A model generated the notes under the pieces. It was given only the letters and a program-made list of their open reading frames with translations, was not told the DNA's origin and ran no database searches. From an uncultured Draconibacterium sp. (GTDB taxonomy: Bacteria > Bacteroidota > Bacteroidia > Bacteroidales > Prolixibacteraceae), in the NCBI RefSeq assembly GCF_963677575.1, contig NZ_OY782038.1, forward strand, positions 5,539,001 through 5,603,000: a stretch of DNA of 64,000 bases, written 5' to 3'. A program made the position numbers and the translations under genes. Every line of letters starts with the position of its first letter. Within the stretch, counting starts at the first letter, position 1. This document shows, in pieces, positions 42,343 through 51,632 of the stretch.

Positions 42343-43701
42343 ATGAAGAAACTTGTCTTTTTAACCTTTGCGTTGGCAATCAGTTCTGTTTTGTTGGCTC
42401 AGGATTGGCCACAATTTATGGGGCCAAATCGAAACAGTATTACACAACAGGATAATTTGTTAAAAACCTGGCCGGAAAGTGGTCCAGAAGTAATTTGGAA
42501 GGTTAATGTGGGCATCGGTTATGGCGGCCCTGCTATTAAAGACGGCAAAGTTTATTTGCTCGATCGCGACGATAAAACAGGTGACATCATGCGTTGTTTC
42601 GACCTGAGTACAGGTGATGAATTATGGAAATTTGAATATGAATCAGCCGGAGAGGTGATGTTCCCCGGATCGCGCAGTGTGCCGATCGTTGATGATAAAC
42701 ATGTGTATTCTTGCGGTCCATACGGGCATACGTATTGTATTGATTTGGAAACGCATCAGCCGGTTTGGAATGTAAATGTGTGGACCGATTTCGGAGGTGA
42801 AATTCCTGAAGGCGGAAATCATGGATCTGGCGGAAGTGGTGGTTTCCCAACATGGGCAATTTCGCAGTGTCCTTTAATTTATGACGACCTGCTAATTCTG
42901 GCTTCTCAGGCACCTGATGCCGGAGTTGTGGCTTACGACAAAAATTCAGGAGAATTGAAATGGAAAACAGCATCACTCGGGTTAACAGGTTATGTAAGCC
43001 CGATTATTGTTAAAATTGATGGAAACGATCATTTGGTAATGGTAACTGCATCGGGTGGTGGCCGTGGCGGACAACCGGTTGAGCCGGGAAATGTAGTTGG
43101 TATGGAGCCATTAACCGGAAAAATTCTTTGGAAATTTGATAATTGGGTATGCCGTATTCCGGTACCGAGCGCTGTTGATGCAGGTGATAATAGACTGCTG
43201 ATTACAGGTGGTTATGAGCTTGGGGCACTAATGATACAAGTTGAAAAACAAGCCGATGGAAGTTACGGAACAACTGAGCTTTTCCGTACTGAAGAGTTTG
43301 GCGATCAGACCAAAACACCACTGTTCTACGAAGGGTATTTTTATGCGGAGTTTGGCACAAACAGTACACGCGACGGATTAACCTGTATGAATATGGATGG
43401 TGAAATTATGTGGAAAACCAAACGTGATCCTGATTTTAACAAAGGAAGTATGATCGTTGCCAATGATTTGATTCTTGCTACTGATGGAACAAATACTTTG
43501 TACTTGATTGAACCAAGTCCGGAAGAATTTAAACCGATTGCAAGTGTCGAAATATTGGGAAGTAATCCTGATGCCGACGAGAACTCAATGTCTACCAGAT
43601 TTGGCGGGGCAACACAAAACTGGGCACCTATAGCATTGGCCGATGGGAAATTGCTTATACGTGATCAGAATCAGATGCTTTGCGTTAAGGTAGTTGAATA
43701 A
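42343..43701 (+). CDS. Exported PQQ-binding-like beta-propeller protein
   Basis: A 452-residue protein with a signal peptide (MKKLVFLTFALAISSVLLAQ) and repeated propeller blades of the form AIKDGKVYLLD...GD...CFDLSTGDELWKF, IDLETHQPVWN, YDKNSGELKWKT and MEPLTGKILWKF. It opens DWPQFMGPNRNS, the start found in many planctomycete and Bacteroidota propellers of the PQQ-like group. True PQQ-dehydrogenase active-site residues were not identified, so it may be a binding or scaffold protein rather than an enzyme. The 274-bp gap before it contains a small open frame (42143-42346) overlapping its start, judged spurious. A large hairpin follows the gene. Confidence 0.82.
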   Translation: MKKLVFLTFALAISSVLLAQDWPQFMGPNRNSITQQDNLLKTWPESGPEVIWKVNVGIGYGGPAIKDGKVYLLDRDDKTGDIMRCFDLSTGDELWKFEYESAGEVMFPGSRSVPIVDDKHVYSCGPYGHTYCIDLETHQPVWNVNVWTDFGGEIPEGGNHGSGGSGGFPTWAISQCPLIYDDLLILASQAPDAGVVAYDKNSGELKWKTASLGLTGYVSPIIVKIDGNDHLVMVTASGGGRGGQPVEPGNVVGMEPLTGKILWKFDNWVCRIPVPSAVDAGDNRLLITGGYELGALMIQVEKQADGSYGTTELFRTEEFGDQTKTPLFYEGYFYAEFGTNSTRDGLTCMNMDGEIMWKTKRDPDFNKGSMIVANDLILATDGTNTLYLIEPSPEEFKPIASVEILGSNPDADENSMSTRFGGATQNWAPIALADGKLLIRDQNQMLCVKVVE

Positions 43702-43731
43702 TATTGGTTTGTTTAGCGGATCATTTTTCAG

Positions 43732-43793
43732 GAATCCGGGACGAGACAGAAATGCAGTAAGTTAATACTGTGAGTGTCTTTCGTCCCGGATTC
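43732..43793 (+). terminator. Three-stem rod-like hairpin after the PQQ-like gene (terminator or structured RNA)
   Basis: A perfect 13-bp outer stem GAATCCGGGACGA (43732-43744) / TCGTCCCGGATTC (43781-43793) encloses a 4-bp stem GACA (43745-43748)/TGTC (43775-43778) and a 5-bp stem CAGTA/TACTG with loop AGTTAA. It is followed only by TTGTTTAAAAG, a weak T-tract, so an ordinary terminator is uncertain. Confidence 0.6.
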
Positions 43794-43914
43794 TTGTTTA
43801 AAAGAATTGGACTGTCAGGCTGAAAAGCATCTCATTTTATTAAATCAGTAATAATGGTAGGAGTATCTGTAATCCGGATACAACTCTTGTGTAAATTATT
43901 TGAACCTTTGCACG

Positions 43915-43931
43915 GTCTTAATCATTAAGAC
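43915..43931. promoter_or_regulatory. Perfect 17-bp palindrome in the leader of the efflux pump gene
   Basis: GTCTTAA-TCA-TTAAGAC lies 10 bases before the first ATG (43941) and just downstream of an AACCTTTGC, close to the -7 consensus (TAnnTTTG). Its size and position suit a MarR/TetR-type repressor operator. Confidence 0.45.
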
Positions 43932-43940
43932 TTTAGTGTT

Positions 43941-45311
43941 ATGATGAAACGAGCATATAAAAAGCTTTTTTATACACAGGAGTATGATTATGCGAGTTCC
44001 ATGAGTTACCAAAAAAACAGCAATTATAAACGAATGAAAAGTAATGCAGACAATACAAAGGTAAGCCTGTTTATGTGGCTGGTTTTAGGAGCTTTAATGG
44101 CTTTTACCTCGCTGTCGACTGATATTTACCTGCCGGCAATGCCACAAATGCAACTCGATTTGCAGGGCGATATCGAACTTACAGTAACCGGTTTTCTGAT
44201 TGGGTTTGCTATTGCACAGATTATCTGGGGCCCTATAAGCGACCGTTACGGACGAAAGATGCCGCTTGTAGTCGGTTTGATTTTATTTGTCATCGGTTCT
44301 ATCGGTTGTGCATTTTCTGAGAACATTGCTCAAATCCTGTTTGCCCGCGTAGTTCAGGCTTTGGGAGCTTGTGTTGGTCCAATGCTTTCGCGCGCTATGG
44401 TGCGCGATATGCTTGAAAGAACCAAGGCTGCCGAGATGCTTTCTACATTAATGATTCTGATGGCACTCGCACCTATCTTCGGTCCATTGGTTGGAGGGCA
44501 GATTCTAAAGTTTAGCTCGTGGCAGAGTATCTTTTGGTTACTTGTTATTATTGGCGCTGTAATGCTTTTAAGCATGAAAAAGCTACCTGAGACATTACCA
44601 AAAGAAAAACGCCAAAATACCTCGTTGTGGAATGCTTTTAAAAAATATGGCGTTCTTCTCCGAAACCGAAAATTTATGGCTTACACGCTTTGTGTATCGT
44701 TTTTCTACGTAGGCGTTTATGCATTTGTGGCCGGTTCACCCGAGGTGTATATCACCTATTTTGGTGTAGATCCGGAACATTATGGGTGGTTGTTTGCTTT
44801 GAATGTTTTTGGTATAGTTACATTAAGTTTTGCCAACCGTATTTTGGTGCGGAAGTACAGCCTCGATTTTCTGTTACGAGTAGCAACAGCAATTGCAATG
44901 ATTGCCGGATTGGTGTTAGTGGCTACAGTAAAATGGCAAATCGGAGGTATTTACGGTGTCATAATTCCTGTGTTTTTCTTTTTCTCGATGAATGGAATAG
45001 TTGCTGCAACAACAACTGCTGCGGCTCTTGATAAAGTTCCGGAGATGGCCGGTGCTGCCGCGGCATTGCTAGGATCGTTGCAATACGGCAGCGGAATACT
45101 ATCAACACTTTTACTCACTTTTTTTGGCGACAGTGAAGGTTCTCCATGGACAATGAGTTGGATTATTGCCGTTTTCGCAGTTGCTTCTGCCGGAACAATG
45201 TTATTCAGAAGTCTTTTTGGTTTGTTGCCTATTGAAATAAAACGAGCTCCGAAAGAACCCGGAAAAGCTTTTGCCATTTACCGGACATCGTGGGGGAATA
45301 GAAAGAGATAG
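43941..45311 (+). CDS. Bcr/CflA-family multidrug efflux MFS transporter
   Basis: A 456-residue MFS protein with twelve predicted membrane segments. The drug:H+ antiporter signatures are present: FTSLSTDIYLPAMPQM in segment 1, WGPISDRYGRKMPL (motif A between segments 2 and 3) and LGACVGPMLSRAMVRDM (motif-C-like segment 5 region). This is the Bcr/CflA pattern (bicyclomycin, chloramphenicol, cysteine export). The first 31 residues (MMKRAYKKLFYTQEYDY...) are not normal for the family; translation from the later ATG at 44034 (MKSNADNTKVS) would give a standard length of 425. A perfect palindrome in the leader suggests local repression. Confidence 0.88.
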   Translation: MMKRAYKKLFYTQEYDYASSMSYQKNSNYKRMKSNADNTKVSLFMWLVLGALMAFTSLSTDIYLPAMPQMQLDLQGDIELTVTGFLIGFAIAQIIWGPISDRYGRKMPLVVGLILFVIGSIGCAFSENIAQILFARVVQALGACVGPMLSRAMVRDMLERTKAAEMLSTLMILMALAPIFGPLVGGQILKFSSWQSIFWLLVIIGAVMLLSMKKLPETLPKEKRQNTSLWNAFKKYGVLLRNRKFMAYTLCVSFFYVGVYAFVAGSPEVYITYFGVDPEHYGWLFALNVFGIVTLSFANRILVRKYSLDFLLRVATAIAMIAGLVLVATVKWQIGGIYGVIIPVFFFFSMNGIVAATTTAAALDKVPEMAGAAAALLGSLQYGSGILSTLLLTFFGDSEGSPWTMSWIIAVFAVASAGTMLFRSLFGLLPIEIKRAPKEPGKAFAIYRTSWGNRKR

Positions 45312-45409
45312 ATTTCTGTAATAGGTGTTCTCATTTTACTGAACATCATTTATTTCGAGAAAATGAAATATTGTGTATCGGAAAATTAAGTTTTGTGTTA
45401 GATATTTAT

Positions 45410-46333
45410 TTATTTCTCTGATTTGTTCATTTTGGTGAACGTTCCCGGACTTGACCCAATGTGTTTTGTGAAAATTCGCGTGAAATAATATTGATCGCTA
45501 TAACCAAGTCGGTAGGCCACTTCTTTTATTTTTAAGGATTGACTGATCAGAAGGCGTATTGCCTCCTGCATTTTAAGGTTAATAAAATAGTCCATTGGCG
45601 AAGTGCCCGTTTTGTTTCTAAAGATTTTGGTGAGGTGTGATTCCGATAATTTTACATGATCAGATATATCTGAAATCTTTATTGTTGCATTAATATTTTG
45701 TTGCATAAAAAAGATGGCTTGATCAACCGGATTGGTTCCCCGGTGTCCTTTTGCAGCCCTGTAAGTTTCAATATAAAAGAATGAAGCCAGCAAACTGTTA
45801 AGGCTGAGGTTGGCATAATTTATATTTTCACGTGAGAAACCCGATTCAAGCGTTGTTAAACACTCATTGAATTGCTTAATTCTATCATCAATTCTTGATT
45901 TACTTGATTGTTTTATGTTGTTAACCTTTCCAAAGTGTTCTTCAAAATAGGAGCTTCGTTCGCCTTCGAAATGTAACCAGTAAATCGACCACGGATTTGT
46001 TTTCGAGGCCCAATAGGTGTGTGCTTTATGCGAAGGAATTACAAAATAGCTGTTGGCTTGCAGGTTATGTTCTTTATTATCTATAGAGATTGTTCCATTA
46101 CCATCGATACAATAAATTAATATGTGATCCTGAATACCTTTGCTCCTTTTGCGAAAGTGATGTTTTGCATGTGGATAAAATCCAATGGCGGTGATAAAGA
46201 GCCCGTTTATTAAAGGATTATCTTTAATGTTTTTCAGTTGTCGTTTTGATAGTACAACACTTCTGTCGCCGGTAAAATTGTCAGGTTTCCCATCAATTGG
46301 CACTGTCAGGTTCATGTCTGTTTCTATGTTCAT
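45410..46333 (-). CDS. AraC-family transcriptional regulator, divergent from susC
   Basis: A 307-residue protein with an N-terminal cupin-type sensor (about residues 60-135; LIYCIDGNGTISIDN, YFVIPSHKAHTYWA) and a C-terminal double helix-turn-helix (about 205-300; IKISDISDHVKLSESHLTKIF, then IKEVAYRLGYSDQYYFTRIFTKHIGSSP). The cupin domain is typical of sugar-sensing AraC proteins. It faces away from susC with a 392-bp shared gap holding an inverted repeat. Control of the sus-type operon is inferred from this arrangement; the hybrid regulator at the far end could share it. Family call is secure, ligand unknown. Confidence 0.92.
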   Translation of the reverse strand: MNIETDMNLTVPIDGKPDNFTGDRSVVLSKRQLKNIKDNPLINGLFITAIGFYPHAKHHFRKRSKGIQDHILIYCIDGNGTISIDNKEHNLQANSYFVIPSHKAHTYWASKTNPWSIYWLHFEGERSSYFEEHFGKVNNIKQSSKSRIDDRIKQFNECLTTLESGFSRENINYANLSLNSLLASFFYIETYRAAKGHRGTNPVDQAIFFMQQNINATIKISDISDHVKLSESHLTKIFRNKTGTSPMDYFINLKMQEAIRLLISQSLKIKEVAYRLGYSDQYYFTRIFTKHIGSSPGTFTKMNKSEK

Positions 46334-46414
46334 CAGAATCTATTTACTTATGTCGCTTAATGATGTGTAAATAATCAGATTGTCAAAAAAATAGGTTTGT
46401 TAAAAAATCTTATA

Positions 46415-46447
46415 GCATAAAAATAATGCATTTTTCTCTTTTTATGC
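46415..46447. promoter_or_regulatory. Inverted repeat in the araC-susC intergenic region
   Basis: A perfect 9-bp inverted repeat GCATAAAAA (46415-46423) / TTTTTATGC (46439-46447), 82 bases upstream of the AraC start and about 280 before susC. It could be an operator. The rest of the 46334-46725 gap is very AT-rich, without a gene. Confidence 0.35.
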
Positions 46448-46670
46448 CATTTTGAGCTATTTATTTTAATAATCTACAAATGTTCATATAGTCAATGTGT
46501 TATGGGTTTTAGTAATCTGTATTTATTATATATGATTGTATGTATTAGTAAAATAATATTATTATTTCTTTTTTGTGTTGTGTCGTATAATTAATGTAAT
46601 AAAGTGAAATAAAAATCGAATAGTCTAAAAAAATGTAAAATTATCCATTTACTCCGTCTTCTTATCTGCG

Positions 46671-46678
46671 TAATTTTG
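46671..46678 (+). promoter_or_regulatory. Candidate -7 promoter box for the susC operon
   Basis: TAATTTTG fits TAnnTTTG, 47 bases upstream of the susC ATG. No strong -33 TTG is visible, which would suit an activator-dependent promoter. Confidence 0.45.
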
Positions 46679-46725
46679 TACCTGTTATTTTGAATAAATA
46701 AAACTTAAAAAAAATCTTAAAGCTT

Positions 46726-49700
46726 ATGAGAAGAAAATTAAAATCGGTAAGTCTATGTATAATAGTAGTGTTGCTAGCTACCTTATCATGGGCTCAAGAA
46801 AAGAGCATTAGCGGAACAGTTTTGGATAACATTGGAGACCCCATGCCAGGAGTAACTGTGGCTGTAAAGGGTACCAGTGCCGGAACTATTACTTCTGTTG
46901 ATGGAACATTTAGTCTTCCTGGTGTTCAGCAGGATGACATTCTGGTGTTTTCATTTGTTGGAATGATTCCCCAGGAGATCACTGTTGGTAATCAAAGCAT
47001 TATTAATGTAGTTTTAGAGCAAAGTGTTATCGGTCTGGAAGAAGTAGTTGCAATTGGTTATGGTACCGTTAAAAAATCGGACCTGACTGGTGCTGTTGGT
47101 ACTTTAAAAGGTGATGAATTAGACCAGCAGGTTAATACTAATGTTGGTGCAGCTATGCAAGGGAAGATAGCAGGTGTTGTTGTTGAAACAGCTGGAGGAG
47201 ATCCTGGATCTGGTGTGCGTATGCAAATTAGGGGGGCCGGTTCTTTAAATAATGTAAATCCGTTAATAATTGTAGATGGAATTGCTGTTGAGTCGATGAA
47301 TAACCTAAGCCCTCAGGACATCGAATCGATACAGGTGTTAAAAGATGCTTCTTCGGCTGCAATTTATGGATCGCGTGCATCTAATGGTGTAATCCTTATT
47401 TCAACTAAATCTGGTGCTTCTGGTGAGCTGAAAATAAATGTTAGTGCAGATTATGGAATTCAGTATATTGGTAAAAAGTTAGACCTGTTAACAACTGATG
47501 AATGGATTAAAGTGAATAATGCAGCACGGGATGCCGGAGGTATGGAGCGGCTTGAAATTGCTACAAATCCTGAAGTGCCTGGTGCCGGAATCGATTGGCA
47601 GGATGAAATATATCGACCTGCCTCCAGTCAGAACTATAGTATTGGAGTAAGTGGAGGATCTGAAAACTTGAAGTACAACTTATCTCTGGGATATCTTGAC
47701 CAGGAGGGGATTGTAGAAACATCAAATTATAATCGTCTTAATATGCGTGTTAAGACAGATATGACAAAAGGTAAACTTAAACTTGGAGAAACCTTCATTT
47801 TTTCTACTGAAGAAAAACAAAATATTAACAACCTTGGAGGACAAGGAGGGTCAGCAGTATCAGCTGCAACTATGATGATTCCGGCTTTTAAGATTTATGA
47901 TGAATCAGCAGTAGGAGGTTATGCCGGAGCCTGGGGACCAGTAATGGATGTCTTCAATCCGGTTGCTGGCTTAGATTTGTTTGATGATCAAAATGAATAT
48001 TACAAACTACTTGCTAACCTTTATGGAGAGTATGAATTTATTGATGGCCTTAAGTATAAATTGAGTGTAGGGGCAACCATAAATGAGACAAAAGGGTATA
48101 GCTACCGACCAAGGTATGTAGTTGGAAGCATTTTCAGAAATGATAAGACGAGTTTGAATGAATCAAGTGGTATGTCGAAGTACTGGCAAGTAGAGAATAC
48201 TTTGTCGTATAATAAGGAGTTTGGAAAACACTCAATAAATGCTGTAGTTGGCCAAACATCCTATAAATACCTGTATCGTCAGATTTCAGGATCTAAAAAA
48301 GCGATGCCAGATGGAATTAGAGTCCTTGATGCCGGATCGGATGAAGCGAACTCTGCTGGTTACGAAAATGAAAATACCTTGTTATCATATCTTGGTCGTG
48401 TAATCTACTCTTACGACAACCGTTATATTTTAACGGCAACATACAGACGAGATGGATCTTCAAGGTTTAGCGATAATAATCGCTGGGGTAATTTCCCTTC
48501 TATTTCGCTGGCTTGGAATGTTGCTAACGAAGAGTTCTTTAAAGACTTGGGAACTTCGATTACCCAATTAAAGCTTAGAGGAAGTTACGGTATTCTTGGA
48601 AACCAGGAAATTGGAGATTATCAGTACATGGGGCTGATAACTTCTGCAATTAGTTATACAACTGGTAATCCCAGTACGCTTTGGGTTGGAAATATTCAGA
48701 CTGATTATCCGGCAACCGGGTTAAAATGGGAGTCGACCGCAACATCGAATATTGGTGTAGATTTAGGCATGTGGTCTGGTAAGTTTAATGTTGTTCTTGA
48801 TTATTTCAGGAAGAAAACAACAGACGTTTTATTGCGGGTGCCAATTCCATTATCTGTTGGTGCAGGTTCCGATCCTTATAGTAATGCCGGGGAAATTGCC
48901 AATAATGGTTTTGAAGCAGCAGTAACATACAATGGACAGGTTCGTGATTTTAATTTCTCAGTAACCGGTACACTTACTGCTGTAGATAATGAGGTTCGTT
49001 CGTTAAGTACTGGTAGCCAGTTGATATCCGGAGGAACTGCCTCGCATCATGGATCGGCAGTTACATATACACAAGAAGGATATCCTTTATACTCATTTTT
49101 CCTGATAAAAACCGATGGATTATTTCGTAGTGTAGAAGAGGTGAATGCCCATAGTAAAGATGGAGAATTAATTCAGCCGAATGCTGTTCCGGGCGACATA
49201 CGATTTGTAGACGCAAACAATGATGGTACTATTGATGGTAACGACCGTCAGTATTGCGGTAGCCCATTTCCTGATTTCTCTTATGGATTGAGAATGGAAG
49301 CAAATTGGAAGAATCTCGATTTCAGCCTTTTCTTTCAGGGAACACAGGGAAATAAAATCTATAATGGTTTTAATACCTACCTGGAAGCGGCCAGGGTAAA
49401 TACAAATTATCTGAGCACAACACTTAATTCGTATACATTTAATCCTGATTCCGATTTTCCGCGTTTAGATATGGCTGATCCCAATGGAAATGGAGTGGAT
49501 AACAGCGACCGTTACCTGGAAGACGGATCATATTTCAGGTTAAAAACACTTCAGATCGGATATACATTTCCGGAATCAATTCTAAATAAAGTGGCAATTA
49601 GTAATCTACGACTTTATCTTGCTGCCGAGAATTTGTTTACCATTTCTGATTATTCAGGTTATAACCCGGATATTGGTGGTAACGGATTAAGTTCAAGAGG

Positions 49701-49764
49701 TGTTGATTTCAGGGTATATCCATTGAATAAATCGTACCACATCGGATTACAATTAAACTTCTAA
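46726..49764 (+). CDS. susC: SusC-family TonB-dependent outer-membrane glycan transporter
   Basis: A 1012-residue protein. It has a signal peptide (MRRKLKSVSLCIIVVLLATLSWAQ) and a carboxypeptidase-regulatory-like domain (about 27-110; ISGTVLDNIGDPMPGVTVAVKG). The SusC plug signature follows: VRMQIRGAGSLNNVNPLIIVDG, then LSPQDIESIQVLKDASSAAIYGSRASNGVILIST. A long beta-barrel with C-terminal YHIGLQLNF completes it. SusC/RagA proteins import oligosaccharides through the outer membrane using TonB energy, with the SusD partner acting as a lid. It is the first gene of the operon, 19 bp before susD, and divergent from the AraC regulator. The specific glycan is not readable from sequence. Confidence 0.97.
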   Translation: MRRKLKSVSLCIIVVLLATLSWAQEKSISGTVLDNIGDPMPGVTVAVKGTSAGTITSVDGTFSLPGVQQDDILVFSFVGMIPQEITVGNQSIINVVLEQSVIGLEEVVAIGYGTVKKSDLTGAVGTLKGDELDQQVNTNVGAAMQGKIAGVVVETAGGDPGSGVRMQIRGAGSLNNVNPLIIVDGIAVESMNNLSPQDIESIQVLKDASSAAIYGSRASNGVILISTKSGASGELKINVSADYGIQYIGKKLDLLTTDEWIKVNNAARDAGGMERLEIATNPEVPGAGIDWQDEIYRPASSQNYSIGVSGGSENLKYNLSLGYLDQEGIVETSNYNRLNMRVKTDMTKGKLKLGETFIFSTEEKQNINNLGGQGGSAVSAATMMIPAFKIYDESAVGGYAGAWGPVMDVFNPVAGLDLFDDQNEYYKLLANLYGEYEFIDGLKYKLSVGATINETKGYSYRPRYVVGSIFRNDKTSLNESSGMSKYWQVENTLSYNKEFGKHSINAVVGQTSYKYLYRQISGSKKAMPDGIRVLDAGSDEANSAGYENENTLLSYLGRVIYSYDNRYILTATYRRDGSSRFSDNNRWGNFPSISLAWNVANEEFFKDLGTSITQLKLRGSYGILGNQEIGDYQYMGLITSAISYTTGNPSTLWVGNIQTDYPATGLKWESTATSNIGVDLGMWSGKFNVVLDYFRKKTTDVLLRVPIPLSVGAGSDPYSNAGEIANNGFEAAVTYNGQVRDFNFSVTGTLTAVDNEVRSLSTGSQLISGGTASHHGSAVTYTQEGYPLYSFFLIKTDGLFRSVEEVNAHSKDGELIQPNAVPGDIRFVDANNDGTIDGNDRQYCGSPFPDFSYGLRMEANWKNLDFSLFFQGTQGNKIYNGFNTYLEAARVNTNYLSTTLNSYTFNPDSDFPRLDMADPNGNGVDNSDRYLEDGSYFRLKTLQIGYTFPESILNKVAISNLRLYLAAENLFTISDYSGYNPDIGGNGLSSRGVDFRVYPLNKSYHIGLQLNF

Positions 49765-49782
49765 AACTATAATAAGACAGAT

Positions 49783-51297
49783 ATGAAAACGAAATATTAT
49801 ATATTAATAATCGCAATATTTGGGTTAACCGCTTGTTCCGAAAGTTTTCTGGAACTGGACAATCCAAATAAAGTAACTTCAAATGCCTATTGGCAAACTG
49901 AGGCCGATCTTGAGGCAGGGCTTGCAACAACTTATAACTCATTGGTTGATGATTATAACGGACATTGGGGAGTAGTTGCATTGGAATTGAAAGAAGGCCG
50001 TACTGAAAATTTCCAGATAAGAAATGATGTGAGAGGACGTTACGATGTTTCTACTTACCAAAATACAATTAGTACTGGTCAAACAGCGAATTTTTACAAA
50101 GGTTGTTATACCGGTATATTCAGAGCGAACCAGGTAATTCATTTTGCCGATCAGGTTCAGGATATTACTGAGGGCAAAAGGACAGAATTAATTGCTGAAG
50201 CTAAGTTTATAAGAGGTCTTCAATATTTTATTCTTGTAAATGATTTTGGTGCAGTACCACTAATTACTGAACTGGCAGAATCAACAGAAGATTATTTTAA
50301 AGAAAAGGCAACAATGGAGCAGATTTGGGATCAGGTGTTCAGTGATCTGGAAGCAGCCAAAGCCAGTTTGCCTGTTACTTGGCCTGATGATCAATTGGGA
50401 AGAGCTACCAAAGGTGCTGCAATTGGATTTTTGGGAAGAGCTTATTTATATAGAGGTGAATGGTCACAAGCTGCATCTGAGTTAAGTGAACTTGTAAATA
50501 ATGAAAGTCAATACGGATACGGTTTGATGGATAATTTTGCTAACAATTTTGTAGTGGAACACGAAAATAGTATTGAGTCTGTTTTTGAGTTGCAGTACAG
50601 CTTCGAAGGTGGACCCGATATTTGGACGGGTAATCCTGCCAATAAATCACGTTCAACATTTATTGCACAAGAATGTGCTCCGGGTGAAGTTGGAGGATGG
50701 TTTGAATTGTATCCGACTAAAGTATTATTGGATGCTATGTTGGAAGAAAAGACTATTGATGGAGATTTCGATCCACGTGCATTGGCAACTTTGGCTTGGG
50801 ATTACCCGGGATCTGTTTTCTACCAGAAAGAGTTTGGTGCAACTTATGGAAGCGATGCTGTTTGGTTGCGTAAAAACCAAAATTGGTGGAATGCAAATGA
50901 AGGGGATTGGAAATCAGAATTGAACGAAAAGGGAATGCGCTATTCTGATGTTTTGCTAATGTTGGCAGAGGCTTATACTATGGATGGACAGGTTAGTGCT
51001 GCCGCTCCATTAGTTCAACGTGTTCGTTCGCGCGCAAATCTTGTTGATAAAGAAACTGAGATGACAGGATGGAGTTCTTCTCAAATGATGGAAGAAATTA
51101 TGCATCAGCGTAATGTGGAGTTTGCTAGAGAAGGTTTGCATTTTTACGATCTACGGCGCTGGGGAACATTAGAAAACGTAATTACATCCAGCGCAGTGGA
51201 AGGATATTCAAATTATACATCCAAATATGAATATTATCCAATCCCAGAGAGTGAATTGGAAAATAATCCAAATATGACCCAAAATGATCCTTGGTAG
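49783..51297 (+). CDS. susD: SusD/RagB-family glycan-binding lipoprotein
   Basis: A 504-residue lipoprotein: MKTKYYILIIAIFGLTAC with the lipobox Cys at 18, then SESFLELDNPNKVTSNAYW, the classic SusD beginning (LDLDxP). The helical TPR-like core and the C-terminal block LMLAEAYTMDGQ...VRSRANL..., then RNVEFAREGLHFYDLRRWG, which is the family's RxxEFAxEGxRFxDLxRW signature, are complete. It binds glycan at the surface and closes the SusC barrel. A strong hairpin follows, so readthrough to the downstream transporter may be partial. Confidence 0.97.
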   Translation: MKTKYYILIIAIFGLTACSESFLELDNPNKVTSNAYWQTEADLEAGLATTYNSLVDDYNGHWGVVALELKEGRTENFQIRNDVRGRYDVSTYQNTISTGQTANFYKGCYTGIFRANQVIHFADQVQDITEGKRTELIAEAKFIRGLQYFILVNDFGAVPLITELAESTEDYFKEKATMEQIWDQVFSDLEAAKASLPVTWPDDQLGRATKGAAIGFLGRAYLYRGEWSQAASELSELVNNESQYGYGLMDNFANNFVVEHENSIESVFELQYSFEGGPDIWTGNPANKSRSTFIAQECAPGEVGGWFELYPTKVLLDAMLEEKTIDGDFDPRALATLAWDYPGSVFYQKEFGATYGSDAVWLRKNQNWWNANEGDWKSELNEKGMRYSDVLLMLAEAYTMDGQVSAAAPLVQRVRSRANLVDKETEMTGWSSSQMMEEIMHQRNVEFAREGLHFYDLRRWGTLENVITSSAVEGYSNYTSKYEYYPIPESELENNPNMTQNDPW

Positions 51298-51318
51298 TCA
51301 TTTATAGTTTAGTTAGAT

Positions 51319-51347
51319 ATCCAGGGAGAATTCTCCCTGGATTTTTA
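51319..51347 (+). terminator. Terminator after susD
   Basis: ATCCAGGGAG-AATT-CTCCCTGGAT is a perfect 24-bp palindrome/hairpin followed by T5 and TATAA. It divides susCD from the downstream enzyme genes. Confidence 0.85.
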
Positions 51348-51396
51348 TAATCGCAAAAATTATTCAAAACATTCATACAGCCTAATAGACTATCCT

Positions 51397-51632
51397 AATG
51401 AGATCAACCTATTTTATTTTTCTTGATACTATCATCATGTTCTTCTGATGATTCATTTAATATTGATCTTTCTGGGGAATGGCAATTCAGGATGGATCCC
51501 GAAGATGAAGGAATTGATGAAAAATGGTTCAGTCAACAACTCCCGGAAATTGTAAAACTCCCGGGGTCAATGACCATTAACAGAAAGGGAAATCCGGTTG
51601 GTTATAACACTAAGTGGACCGCTAATGTGTAG
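51397..51632 (+). pseudogene. Truncated, frameshifted 5' remnant of a GH2 lipoprotein gene
   Basis: From 51423 the frame reads LILSSCSSDDSFNIDLSGEW and continues as QFRMDPEDEGIDEKWFSQQL, KLPGSM and NTKWTANV before a stop at 51630-51632. The intact GH2 at 53205 aligns position by position: LSSCSSETTKTIDLRGKWQF, DNGIREEWFSQDF, NLPGSM, NTKWTGGI. About 66 of some 940 residues survive. The natural start ATG at 51397 (MRSTYFIF) is one base out of frame with this (TATTTTTCTTG run), so the signal peptide is also broken. The following 172 bases to 51804 have no open frame, but the last ~30 codons in one frame (EKTIIQYEAKTQKTQT) end in a stop just before the next gene and could be the 3' scar of the same gene. 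Confidence 0.8.

Noticed and set aside
42143..42346. A small open frame overlapping the start of the PQQ-type gene
   Set aside because: It has no family resemblance, codon use is random-looking, and it lies in an otherwise gene-free leader.
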